Below are positions 18,482 to 26,156 of a stretch of 64,000 bases of DNA, one piece after another. A program made the translations under genes and the position numbers. Every line of letters starts with the position of its first letter. Positions within the stretch are counted from its first letter, which is position 1. The notes beneath the pieces were generated by a model. That model had not been told where the DNA came from. It did not search any database and saw nothing but the letters and a program-made list of their open reading frames with translations. The stretch comes from an uncultured Flavobacteriales bacterium (GTDB taxonomy: Bacteria; Bacteroidota; Bacteroidia; Flavobacteriales; Crocinitomicaceae): positions 310,001 through 374,000 of the forward strand of contig CAMLRS010000002.1 of assembly GCA_946482515.1 (NCBI GenBank), written 5' to 3'.

Positions 18482-19399
18482 ATGAACAAAACGGATTTTA
18501 CCTATTCTTTCAAAGTCATTACCACCTGTAATATGTGCGGCGAGCCAGCTACGCATCATCGAATTCTTGGTAAAAGACTCAATCAATCGCAGGGAAAAAA
18601 TCCAAAAAACAAAACAGGGATCACGACCACAATTGTCAAATGCCAGTCGTGTGACCTCATCTACCCGAATCCGCTACCTATTCCAGCCGATCTACAAAAC
18701 CACTACGGAGTGCCGCCGGAAGATTATTGGAAGGAAAGTTATTTCAAGGTCGATGAGCATTATTTCGAAGACGAGATCATCGTTCTGAAAAAATTGATGG
18801 AAATAAAGCCCGGTCTGAAATCACTCGACATCGGTGCCGGACTCGGCAAAGGAATGATAGCGCTTGAACGGGCAGGATTCGACACATACGGATTTGAGCC
18901 GTCTGAGCCTTTCCACAATCGCGCAGTAACGAAAATGGGAATCGCTCCTGATAAACTAAAGCTGGGCATGCTCGAAGAAGTCGACTACCCGGAAAGCACG
19001 TTCGATTTCATTTCCTTTGGCGCCGTTCTGGAACACTTATACGATCCCTCGGCTTCCATCGTCAAAGCGCTTGGCTGGCTGAAACCCGGTGGCCTGATCC
19101 AGATCGAAGTGCCTTCTTCGCATTGGCTGGTCAATAAGCTGATCAATGCATTTTACCGGGTTCGCGGAAACGATTACGTGGCCAATCTCAGTCCTATGCA
19201 CGAGCCCTACCATTTGTACGAGTTCGGGCTGAAATCCTTTCAAAAACACGCTTTACAGCACGGGTATGAAATTGCTTACCATACCTACTTCGTATCGGAA
19301 ACATACCTGCCAAAAAGCATTAACTGGCTGATCAAGCCGTGGATGAAATGGACCAATACCGGTATGCAGCTCAGCATCTGGCTGCGAAAAATAGATTGA
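18482..19399 (+). CDS. Class I SAM methyltransferase with N-terminal CxxC zinc motif
   Basis: ATG at 18482 gives 305 residues; the longer frame from 18350 runs into the previous gene and has no conserved content. Two CxxC pairs (Cys16/Cys19 and Cys54/Cys57) frame an N-terminal zinc ribbon, as in sugar C-methyltransferase-like enzymes. The SAM site is LDIGAGLGKG (115-124), followed by FISFGAVLEHLYDP. It probably methylates a sugar nucleotide or the glycan. Imperfect -7 boxes (18450-18463) lie in the 40-bp gap upstream. Confidence 0.85.
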   Translation: MNKTDFTYSFKVITTCNMCGEPATHHRILGKRLNQSQGKNPKNKTGITTTIVKCQSCDLIYPNPLPIPADLQNHYGVPPEDYWKESYFKVDEHYFEDEIIVLKKLMEIKPGLKSLDIGAGLGKGMIALERAGFDTYGFEPSEPFHNRAVTKMGIAPDKLKLGMLEEVDYPESTFDFISFGAVLEHLYDPSASIVKALGWLKPGGLIQIEVPSSHWLVNKLINAFYRVRGNDYVANLSPMHEPYHLYEFGLKSFQKHALQHGYEIAYHTYFVSETYLPKSINWLIKPWMKWTNTGMQLSIWLRKID

Positions 19400-19451
19400 T
19401 CCGGCTTTATGGTCGATCATACAGAAATTATACGCATCTCACCCACTCCTG

Positions 19452-19483
19452 TTGCCTTCAATCCAATAAATCACCTATTTTTG
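19452..19483 (+). promoter_or_regulatory. Internal promoter before the epimerase genes
   Basis: TTG (19452-19454) and TATTTTTG (19476-19483), with a 21-bp spacer, fit the Bacteroidota -33/-7 consensus. The site is in the 110-bp gap between the methyltransferase and the epimerase, 26 bp before the ATG at 19510. It would allow the epimerase-methyltransferase-GT block to be expressed separately. Confidence 0.6.
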
Positions 19484-19509
19484 CCCGTACACGGAATCAA
19501 AAAACTACG

Positions 19510-20427
19510 ATGAATATTTTAATCACAGGAGGTGCTGGTTTTATCCCGAGCTCGTTGGCCGATAAATTGCTAACGGATGAGCAAAATACCGTAGTTCTGG
19601 TCGACAATTTCCTGACGGGCCGCCAGGAGAACATTCCGCGGAATCCCAACTGCAAGTTCGTGAACTGTGATGTGAACAAATACGAAGAAATTGCACCGAT
19701 TTTCAGCTCTTACCAGTTCGATTTTGTTTTTCATTACGCAGCCGTTGTTGGTGTGAAGCGTACGCTCGACCATCCGATCATGGTGCTCGACGATATCCAG
19801 GGCATTAAGAACATCCTGAACCTGTCGAAACGCACAGGTGTGAAGCGCGTGTTTTTCGCATCGTCTTCGGAAGTTTACGGCGAGCCCGTTCACCTGCCGC
19901 AAAATGAGCACACCACGCCGCTCAATTCCCGATTACCTTATGCGATCGTGAAAAACGTCGGTGAATCTTATTTACGTTCTTACCAGCAGGAATACGGACT
20001 GGATTATACCATTTTCCGCTTTTTCAATACATATGGACCAAAGCAGAGCACGGATTTCGTGATGTCCAAATTCCTGCGGGCAGCAACTGCCAATGAGCCG
20101 ATCACTATTTACGGCGACGGAAGCCAGACGCGTACTTTTTGCTACATCGACGACAACATCAACGCGTGTACACGTGCCATGCGCGACAACCTTTTCATTA
20201 ACGACGTGGTGAATATCGGGAACGACGAAATCGTTTCCATTAAACAGCTGGTCGATACCATTCTGAAAATCACCGGCTCAAAGTCGGAAATCGTTCATTT
20301 GCCCCCGCTGCCTGATGGCGACATGACGCGTCGTCAGCCGGATATTACCAAAATGCGACAGTTATTGTCTCAGCCGCTCACCACACTGGAAGACGGTATT
20401 CAACGCATCTTAAACACTTTGCAATGA
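19510..20427 (+). CDS. NAD-dependent epimerase/dehydratase (extended SDR)
   Basis: The ATG at 19510 gives 305 residues and starts exactly at the Rossmann strand. The cofactor loop reads TGGAGFIPSS: the third glycine of GxxGxxG is Pro13. The catalytic residues are intact, with Ser118-Ser120 (FASSSEVYG) and Tyr144/Lys148 (YAIVK). The C-half has RFFNTYGPKQ and TIYGDGSQTRTFCYIDD, a UDP-sugar binding pattern as in UDP-glucuronate decarboxylase and UDP-glucose 4-epimerase relatives. It makes or interconverts a nucleotide sugar for the locus; the exact reaction is not resolved. It overlaps the next gene by 4 bp. Confidence 0.88.
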   Translation: MNILITGGAGFIPSSLADKLLTDEQNTVVLVDNFLTGRQENIPRNPNCKFVNCDVNKYEEIAPIFSSYQFDFVFHYAAVVGVKRTLDHPIMVLDDIQGIKNILNLSKRTGVKRVFFASSSEVYGEPVHLPQNEHTTPLNSRLPYAIVKNVGESYLRSYQQEYGLDYTIFRFFNTYGPKQSTDFVMSKFLRAATANEPITIYGDGSQTRTFCYIDDNINACTRAMRDNLFINDVVNIGNDEIVSIKQLVDTILKITGSKSEIVHLPPLPDGDMTRRQPDITKMRQLLSQPLTTLEDGIQRILNTLQ

Positions 20428-21431
20428 GCCAGCAAACAAGCCTAGTAACCGGTGGTGCCGGTTTTATCGGAGCCCACGTGACCAATGAGCTGATCGCCAT
20501 GGGACACAAGGTAGTTGTGCTCGACGACCTCAGCGGTGGTTATGAAGACAACGTCAACGCGGCAGCCATTTTTGTAAAAGGCAGCATTCTCGACCATCAA
20601 TTGCTGGAAGACTTATTCGAGCAGCACCGGTTTGATTACGTCTATCACCTGGCGGCTTACGCTGCCGAAGGACTCAGCCATTTTATCCGCCGGTTCAACT
20701 ACGCCAATAACCTGATCGGGAGTGTGAATCTCATCAACCTGTCGGTGCGCTACAAAGTGAAATGCTTTGTATTCACGTCCTCGATTGCCGTTTACGGCGC
20801 CGGGCAGCTCCCGATGCATGAAGGATTGATCCCGCAGCCGGAAGATCCGTATGGCATTGCGAAGTTTGCCGTGGAAATGGACCTGAAAGCCGCCCACGAA
20901 CAATTCGGGCTGAATTCAATTATTTTCCGTCCGCACAATGTGTACGGCGAATACCAGAACATCGGCGATCGCTACCGGAACGTGATCGGTATTTTCATGA
21001 ACCAGCTCATGCAGGGACAAAACCTGACTGTTTTCGGCGATGGTACGCAAACGCGTGCCTTCAGCTATATTTCCGATGTAGCCCCGCATATTGCCCGTTC
21101 GGTGACCATTCCGGAAGCTTACAACGAAACATTCAATATCGGTGGCGACGTAGATTACTCCGTCAACGAATTGTCCGAAACCGTAATGAAAGTCATGGGA
21201 CTGAGCGGCCGGATCAATTACCAGCCGGCGCGCAACGAAGTTCTGCACGCCTATTCCGATCATTCGAAAGCGAAGCGCGTTTTCGGCATTCGCGATGAAG
21301 ATTTTGTGACGCTGGAAGCCGGGATCCGGAAAATGGCCGCGTGGGCAGAACAAGTCGGCGCACGATCAAGCGGCTATTTCGGCGAGATCGAAATCGAAGA
21401 AAAACTCCCTGAAGTCTGGAAAAAACAATGA
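20424..21431 (+). CDS. NAD-dependent epimerase/dehydratase (UDP-glucose 4-epimerase-like)
   Basis: 335 residues. The cofactor motif is TGGAGFIGAH, followed by the UGE-like LDDLSGGYEDNV. The catalytic Ser119-Ser120 (FTSSIAVYG), Tyr143 and Lys147 (YGIAK) are present. The C-half has RPHNVYGEYQN and TVFGDGTQTRAFSYISDV. It is a second, diverged SDR next to the first, so the two probably act in successive steps or on two sugars. The C-terminal tail (about 315-335) is Glu-rich. ATGA overlaps join it to both neighbours. Confidence 0.88.
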   Translation: MSQQTSLVTGGAGFIGAHVTNELIAMGHKVVVLDDLSGGYEDNVNAAAIFVKGSILDHQLLEDLFEQHRFDYVYHLAAYAAEGLSHFIRRFNYANNLIGSVNLINLSVRYKVKCFVFTSSIAVYGAGQLPMHEGLIPQPEDPYGIAKFAVEMDLKAAHEQFGLNSIIFRPHNVYGEYQNIGDRYRNVIGIFMNQLMQGQNLTVFGDGTQTRAFSYISDVAPHIARSVTIPEAYNETFNIGGDVDYSVNELSETVMKVMGLSGRINYQPARNEVLHAYSDHSKAKRVFGIRDEDFVTLEAGIRKMAAWAEQVGARSSGYFGEIEIEEKLPEVWKKQ

Positions 21432-22336
21432 TAGACTACAACCGGGAACCCGTTCGGAACATCCAGGCGGGAACGAAGACCATCGCGTCCTTTGTTTCCG
21501 ACAGCGACGCCAACGCCGACGCCAAGACTATTGCCTCCTTCGGACAGGAATGGGACGCGTTCGACAGCTTCAGCACAACGGAGATCGAACGGATCGGCAA
21601 CGAATACTTCGACATCATTAACGACACCCATATTTCCGCGCAATCCAGCGTACTCGATGTAGGCTGCGGAACCGGAAGATGGTCGAAATACATTGCTCCC
21701 AAAGTCGGATTCGTGGAAGCGGTCGATCCCAGCATGGCCGTACTGAACGCGGTGCAATTTACTGCCGACGTTCCCAATATCCGCATCAGCCAGGCCGGTG
21801 TGGATTCCCTGCCTTTTCCTGACGAAAGCTTCGATCTCGTCTTCAGCCTGGGAGTATTGCATCACATTCCGGATACACAGAAAGCCATGCAAAGCTGTGT
21901 GGAAAAAGTGAAGATAAACGGGCATTTCCTGGTGTACCTGTATTACAATCTCGACAACCGCGGACCGGCATTCAAGCTGCTGTTCCGGCTTTCCAACAGC
22001 ATCCGCTGGATGATCAGTAAATTTCCGTTCGGGTTGAAAAAATTCACCTGTTCGGTCATTGCCACGCTGGTCTATTTTCCGCTGGCCCGGACCGGAACCA
22101 TGCTCAAAAGCTGGTTTCCGAAACGTTCTTTTTACACCAAATTGCCGCTGTATTACTACCACGACAAGAGCTTTCATATTATGCGCAACGATGCCCTGGA
22201 TCGCTTCGGCACACCGCTTGAACAACGCTTTTCGAAAGCCAAGATCACGGAAATGATGACCGCCTGCGGACTTTCCGATATCGTTTTTTCCAATCAAACT
22301 CCTTACTGGCATGCAGTCGGCAAACGCACACGGTAA
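21428..22336 (+). CDS. Class I SAM methyltransferase
   Basis: 302 residues. The SAM motif VLDVGCGTGRWS (75-86), FVEAVDPS, the SFDLVFSLGVLHHIPD segment and a hydrophobic C-terminal domain with basic residues (LKSWFPKRSFYTKLPLYYY) are present. The N-terminal SFGQEWDAFD is a hallmark of methyltransferases from surface-polysaccharide clusters. The seven residues before it (AKTIASF, 32-38) nearly repeat residues 16-22 (TKTIASF). The 3' end overlaps the next gene by 26 bp. Confidence 0.85.
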   Translation: MIDYNREPVRNIQAGTKTIASFVSDSDANADAKTIASFGQEWDAFDSFSTTEIERIGNEYFDIINDTHISAQSSVLDVGCGTGRWSKYIAPKVGFVEAVDPSMAVLNAVQFTADVPNIRISQAGVDSLPFPDESFDLVFSLGVLHHIPDTQKAMQSCVEKVKINGHFLVYLYYNLDNRGPAFKLLFRLSNSIRWMISKFPFGLKKFTCSVIATLVYFPLARTGTMLKSWFPKRSFYTKLPLYYYHDKSFHIMRNDALDRFGTPLEQRFSKAKITEMMTACGLSDIVFSNQTPYWHAVGKRTR

Positions 22337-23414
22337 ACGCAAAGTACTGTTCATCGTGAACAACCGCAAAGATCGTTCGCCCGGTCAGCGCTTTCGGTTC
22401 GAACAATACTTGTCGCACCTCGAAGCCAACGGCTATGAATGTAATTTTTCGCCCCTGCTGGATGAAAAGCGCGACAAGATCTTTTATGCTCCGGGCAATT
22501 ATTTCCGGAAATTCCTCATCCTGCTCAACAGCTACATCAAGCGGATGAACAACCTGACCGATTCCTGCAACTACGATATCATTTTTGTCTTCCGGGAAGC
22601 GCTCTACACCCGTTCGACTTATTTCGAGCGACGATTCGCCAAACAGGCGCCGGTGATCTTCGATTTCGACGATTCCATCTGGCTGCAGAATGTTTCCGAA
22701 GCCAACAAGCGGTTTGCATTCATGAAGAACGCCGGCAAAACGAAAGACATCATCAGCATTTCCAGCCTCATTTTTGCCGGAAACGATTACCTCGCGGCCT
22801 ATGCCCGGCAATTCAACAACAACGTCGAGATCGTTCCCACGACCATCGACACGGAAGAATACAAGCGCATTCCGCAACCGGCAACGAATACCGTTTGCAT
22901 CGGCTGGAGCGGCAGCAAGACAACCATTCAGCATTTCAACTTTGCCATCGAAGCGTTGAAGCAGATCAAAGAGCGTTACGGCGAACGCGTTTCTTTGCGT
23001 GTTATCGGCGACGAAAATTACCGCAACGAAGAGCTCGGCATCCAGGGACTGGCGTGGAAAAAAGACACCGAAATTGCCGATCTGAGTGCCATCGACATTG
23101 GTATCATGCCACTACCCGATGACGAATGGGCGAAAGGAAAATGCGGTCTGAAAGGTCTGCAATACATGGCGCTGGAAATCCCGACGATTATGTCGCCCGT
23201 GGGTGTTAACTCCGATATTATCACCGATGGCGAAAACGGTATGCTCGCTTCCACAACAGCCGAATGGGTAGAAAAGCTCTCACAGCTGATCGAAGATGCC
23301 GAATTGCGCGACCGTATGGGAAAAGCCGGCCGAAAAACCGTTGTGGACCACTATTCCGTGGAAGCGTGGAAAGACCGGTATGTGGAATTGTTTGATCGCA
23401 CAATTGGCAAATGA
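22311..23414 (+). CDS. Glycosyltransferase, GT4 family
   Basis: 367 residues of GT-B type. Recognisable parts are LFIVNNRKDRSPGQRFR (a loop shared by a Bacteroidota GT4 group), VIFDFDDSIWL, IGWSGSKTTIQHFNFA in the linker, and the donor-side KCGLKGLQYMALEIPTIMSPV. The K-x-x-x-Y-x-A motif replaces E-x7-E. It is the last gene of the polysaccharide locus and is followed by 134 bp of non-coding DNA before rdgB. Confidence 0.85.
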   Translation: MQSANAHGKRKVLFIVNNRKDRSPGQRFRFEQYLSHLEANGYECNFSPLLDEKRDKIFYAPGNYFRKFLILLNSYIKRMNNLTDSCNYDIIFVFREALYTRSTYFERRFAKQAPVIFDFDDSIWLQNVSEANKRFAFMKNAGKTKDIISISSLIFAGNDYLAAYARQFNNNVEIVPTTIDTEEYKRIPQPATNTVCIGWSGSKTTIQHFNFAIEALKQIKERYGERVSLRVIGDENYRNEELGIQGLAWKKDTEIADLSAIDIGIMPLPDDEWAKGKCGLKGLQYMALEIPTIMSPVGVNSDIITDGENGMLASTTAEWVEKLSQLIEDAELRDRMGKAGRKTVVDHYSVEAWKDRYVELFDRTIGK

Positions 23415-23449
23415 CAATTCTGAATTGCGCATTCCCTTCCGATTAGTAC

Positions 23450-23463
23450 CCCGACTAGTCGGG
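23450..23463. repeat. Perfect 14-bp palindrome
   Basis: cccgactagtcggg is a perfect palindrome in the gap between the glycan locus and rdgB. It is preceded by acaattctgaattgcgc (23413-23429), which resembles the sequence at 31673-31702. No T run follows, so it is not a simple terminator. It belongs with the cccgat-type palindromes at 30924 and 52622. Confidence 0.8.
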
Positions 23464-23535
23464 AATTCGCCCTAATTATCACACAGCTCATTATTCGTTT
23501 ATTCGTGGAAAGACTCACCATGAGCATCCGGTAAT

Positions 23536-23543
23536 TATCTTTG
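23536..23543 (+). promoter_or_regulatory. -7 box of rdgB
   Basis: TATCTTTG matches TAnnTTTG exactly and ends 5 bp before the rdgB ATG, which predicts a leaderless or nearly leaderless mRNA. No -33 TTG is visible at 19-21 bp. Confidence 0.5.
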
Positions 23544-23548
23544 CACGT

Positions 23549-24118
23549 ATGAAGTTATTATTCGCCTCCGCCAACGTGCACAAGATTGCTGAAATCCGAC
23601 AATTGCTGCCTGCGGGTTACGAGCTGGTATCGCTTGCCGAAGCCGGATTCCACGAAGACATTCCCGAAACGGCCGACACGATCGAAGGAAATGCCCTGTT
23701 GAAAGCACAATTCATGGCCGACCGTCAGCCGATGGCTTGTTTTGCCGACGACACTGGTTTGGTGATTCCCGCATTGAACGGCGAACCTGGCGTTTATTCG
23801 GCACGCTACGCCGGTGAAGCGCGTAATGCGGACGACAACATGAACCTCGTTCTGCAAAAACTGGAAGGAAAAACCGACCGATCCGCTTATTTCGTTACGG
23901 TGATTGCTTTGTACTTAAACGGACGCATGCACCTGTTCGAAGGCCGTGTGGAAGGAACGATTCTCCCCGAAAAACGCGGCACAAACGGCTTTGGCTACGA
24001 TCCGATTTTCCAACCGGAAGGATTCAATCGCACCTTCGCCGAAATGACCAGCGAAGAGAAAAATGCGTTGAGTCACCGCGGAAGAGCGCTGGAAAAGATG
24101 ATGCAATTCCTCAAATAA
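23549..24118 (+). CDS. rdgB: Non-canonical purine NTP pyrophosphatase (RdgB/HAM1)
   Basis: The 189-residue length is normal for the family. The enzyme hydrolyses dITP, XTP and ITP to monophosphates and keeps deaminated purines out of DNA and RNA. Motifs: the substrate-binding start FASANVHKIAEI, the catalytic acidic FADDTGLV, GVYSARYAG, GTNGFGYDPIF, and the C-terminal SHRGRAL. All are complete. It is monocistronic, with its own -7 box. Confidence 0.96.
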   Translation: MKLLFASANVHKIAEIRQLLPAGYELVSLAEAGFHEDIPETADTIEGNALLKAQFMADRQPMACFADDTGLVIPALNGEPGVYSARYAGEARNADDNMNLVLQKLEGKTDRSAYFVTVIALYLNGRMHLFEGRVEGTILPEKRGTNGFGYDPIFQPEGFNRTFAEMTSEEKNALSHRGRALEKMMQFLK

Positions 24119-24278
24119 CCATTCATCCATTCCCAAAACCGGTTATCTGCACATTTGGCGACACACTCCGATCAACATCCCTTACCGAAAGATCAACGCT
24201 TTCATCCGAACAAAAATTTTCAGTTCAGGGAGTTGTCTGATCAGCTAAATTTCTCTCATAACTCAATTTAATCAGCTT

Positions 24279-25970
24279 ATGAGAGCAAAACATTTACTTA
24301 TGTTATCCGCACTGGCGGGCTTCCAGTTTACCACCCATGCCCAGTACTTCGAGTGGGGTAAATACACTCAGGGTTCTCCTACAACCAATATCTTTGTAAC
24401 AGCGACCCGAGTATCGCCTTCAGGAGACGCCGTTTTCAGCGGTGGTAATTTCAACGGATCCGTCAATTTCGATCCGGGTGCCAGCAATTTCACCATCAAT
24501 ACAGCTCATTCGGCATTTATTACCAAAAGAGACGCCGAAGGACTACATGAATGGACACACGCGTTTGCTTCCGATTTAGAGGCAACATTTCAATTCAACG
24601 ACCTGGCTGTTGACGCAGATGGAAACAGCTATATAGTTGGAAACTTTTCAGGAACGGTGGACTGTGATCCGGGACCTGCGATCCATACTTTAAGCACTAC
24701 TGCTTTCGAATTCTTCCTCATCAAGCTCGACAGCGACGGCGATTTCGTCTGGGCACAGCAATTCGGATCTTCCACTCATGACAAAACAGCTATTTACATT
24801 CGCAACAATGCCATATACTGCGCCGGAGTATATTCCGGAACAGCAGATTTCGAATTCGGGCCGGGTGTAACGGAGCTCACAGCTGCCGACCTGGGTGATA
24901 TTTTCGTGATGAAGATGACCACTGACGGAACGTTTGAATGGGTTGTAAGTATGGGCTCAGCAACCAACACCAATCCGAGTGAAGCAACTGAAAGAATTTG
25001 GGATATCGCAGTTGGTCCTTCAGATGAAGTCGTTATCTCTGGTTCTTTTACGCAACCCGGTGATTTCGATCCCGGAGCAGGAACAACCACACTGACCTCA
25101 GCAGGCAGCCTCGATGCTTTTTTGCTAAAACTGGATAGCGACGGCGTTTTTCAATGGGCTGTGAGATCGGGAAACGCCCGCGAAGAAATGGGACTTTCTA
25201 TTGACATAGCTCCCAACGGATCCATTTACCAATGTGGCATTTCCTTAAGTGCCGGCAGTCCTTATTATTACAATGCATTCATTACCTGCTATTCTGCTGC
25301 AGGAACTGAATTATGGGGCAGGCAGCTGGATGGCTCCAATTCGGCGATGGATACGGGTGTTGCCGCACACTCTGTCACTGTTGATGAAACAGGCGCAGCT
25401 TATATCGGCGGATGGTTCTATTCACCCAATATCGACTTTGATCCCGGAGCAGGAGAACAGCATTTAGGCTCTACATCGCAGGACGGTTATCTCCTGAAAT
25501 TAACTTCAGAAGGAGCGTTTGCCTGGGTTCTTCCTTTTACAAACAGCAATAACAATTCTTTTGTGGAATTGGATCATCACGATGATATGCTCTACGCAAA
25601 TGGTGTTTTCAGCGGTTCAGTCGACCTCGATCCCGGCTCCGGAGAATCGATAGTAACCGGTGGAAGCGGGATGAGCAACTTCCTGATCAAGCTCCAGACT
25701 TCCGGAATTGGTCTGTCCGTAAACACTCCCGAATCCGTTCCGTTTCAACTGTGGCCGAATCCTGCGACAGACGCCATGCAGCTACAGCTGGAAAAAACCG
25801 GATCAGAAAGCAGTGTTGTGATCTTCAACCTGCAGGGTGAGCGTGTACTCGAACAACAGTTGAAAGCACTTGTGACTGAAATCGATCTGCAGCAATTGTC
25901 TTCGGGAACCTACCTGGTTGAAATCCGTCAGGATGGCTTGAAAAGCAATCGACGACTGGTGAAAATGTAG
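24279..25970 (+). CDS. Beta-propeller-like secreted protein with T9SS type A sorting domain (copy 1)
   Basis: 563 residues with a signal peptide (1-21, THAQ). Five or six repeats of roughly 70 residues follow, each with an [N/D]-F-D-P-G-A-type turn (for example NFDPGAS, DCDPGPA, DFDPGAG, DLDPGSG) and a strand like FLIKLDSDGDFVWA. This is the SBBP-like or propeller pattern of Bacteroidota surface proteins. The C-terminal 80 residues are a T9SS type A domain (LWPNPATD, VVIFNLQGERV, GTYLVEI, RRLVKM). It is probably secreted across the outer membrane by the Por system. The target is unknown. Confidence 0.85.
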   Translation: MRAKHLLMLSALAGFQFTTHAQYFEWGKYTQGSPTTNIFVTATRVSPSGDAVFSGGNFNGSVNFDPGASNFTINTAHSAFITKRDAEGLHEWTHAFASDLEATFQFNDLAVDADGNSYIVGNFSGTVDCDPGPAIHTLSTTAFEFFLIKLDSDGDFVWAQQFGSSTHDKTAIYIRNNAIYCAGVYSGTADFEFGPGVTELTAADLGDIFVMKMTTDGTFEWVVSMGSATNTNPSEATERIWDIAVGPSDEVVISGSFTQPGDFDPGAGTTTLTSAGSLDAFLLKLDSDGVFQWAVRSGNAREEMGLSIDIAPNGSIYQCGISLSAGSPYYYNAFITCYSAAGTELWGRQLDGSNSAMDTGVAAHSVTVDETGAAYIGGWFYSPNIDFDPGAGEQHLGSTSQDGYLLKLTSEGAFAWVLPFTNSNNNSFVELDHHDDMLYANGVFSGSVDLDPGSGESIVTGGSGMSNFLIKLQTSGIGLSVNTPESVPFQLWPNPATDAMQLQLEKTGSESSVVIFNLQGERVLEQQLKALVTEIDLQQLSSGTYLVEIRQDGLKSNRRLVKM

Positions 25971-26156
25971 TCGCTATAACGATAAGCTTCCTGCAACAAC
26001 CGTTCATCGGCTATAAAGGTTATCTGCTCACGAAAGCCCAGCTCTCCGATCAACGTCCCTTACCGGAAAATCAATGCCTGCATCAGAAAAAAAAAATTTA
26101 GCTCGTAACATTGACTGATCAACTAAATTTCTTTCATAACTCAATTTAATCAGCTT

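Noticed and set aside
17581..18489. 302-codon minus-strand frame opposite the GT4 gene
   Set aside because: It is an antisense shadow of a conserved glycosyltransferase; composition and lack of motifs are typical of a reverse frame.
19339..19509. N-terminal extension of the first epimerase gene
   Set aside because: The extra 57 codons overlap the previous gene and the promoter; conserved protein starts at the Rossmann strand at 19510.
21374..22369. 331-codon minus-strand frame opposite the methyltransferase
   Set aside because: Antisense to a clear SAM methyltransferase with complete motifs and coupled starts; no independent support.
22245..22934. 229-codon minus-strand frame opposite the last glycosyltransferase
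   Set aside because: It spans the junction of two conserved sense genes and has no motif or promoter.
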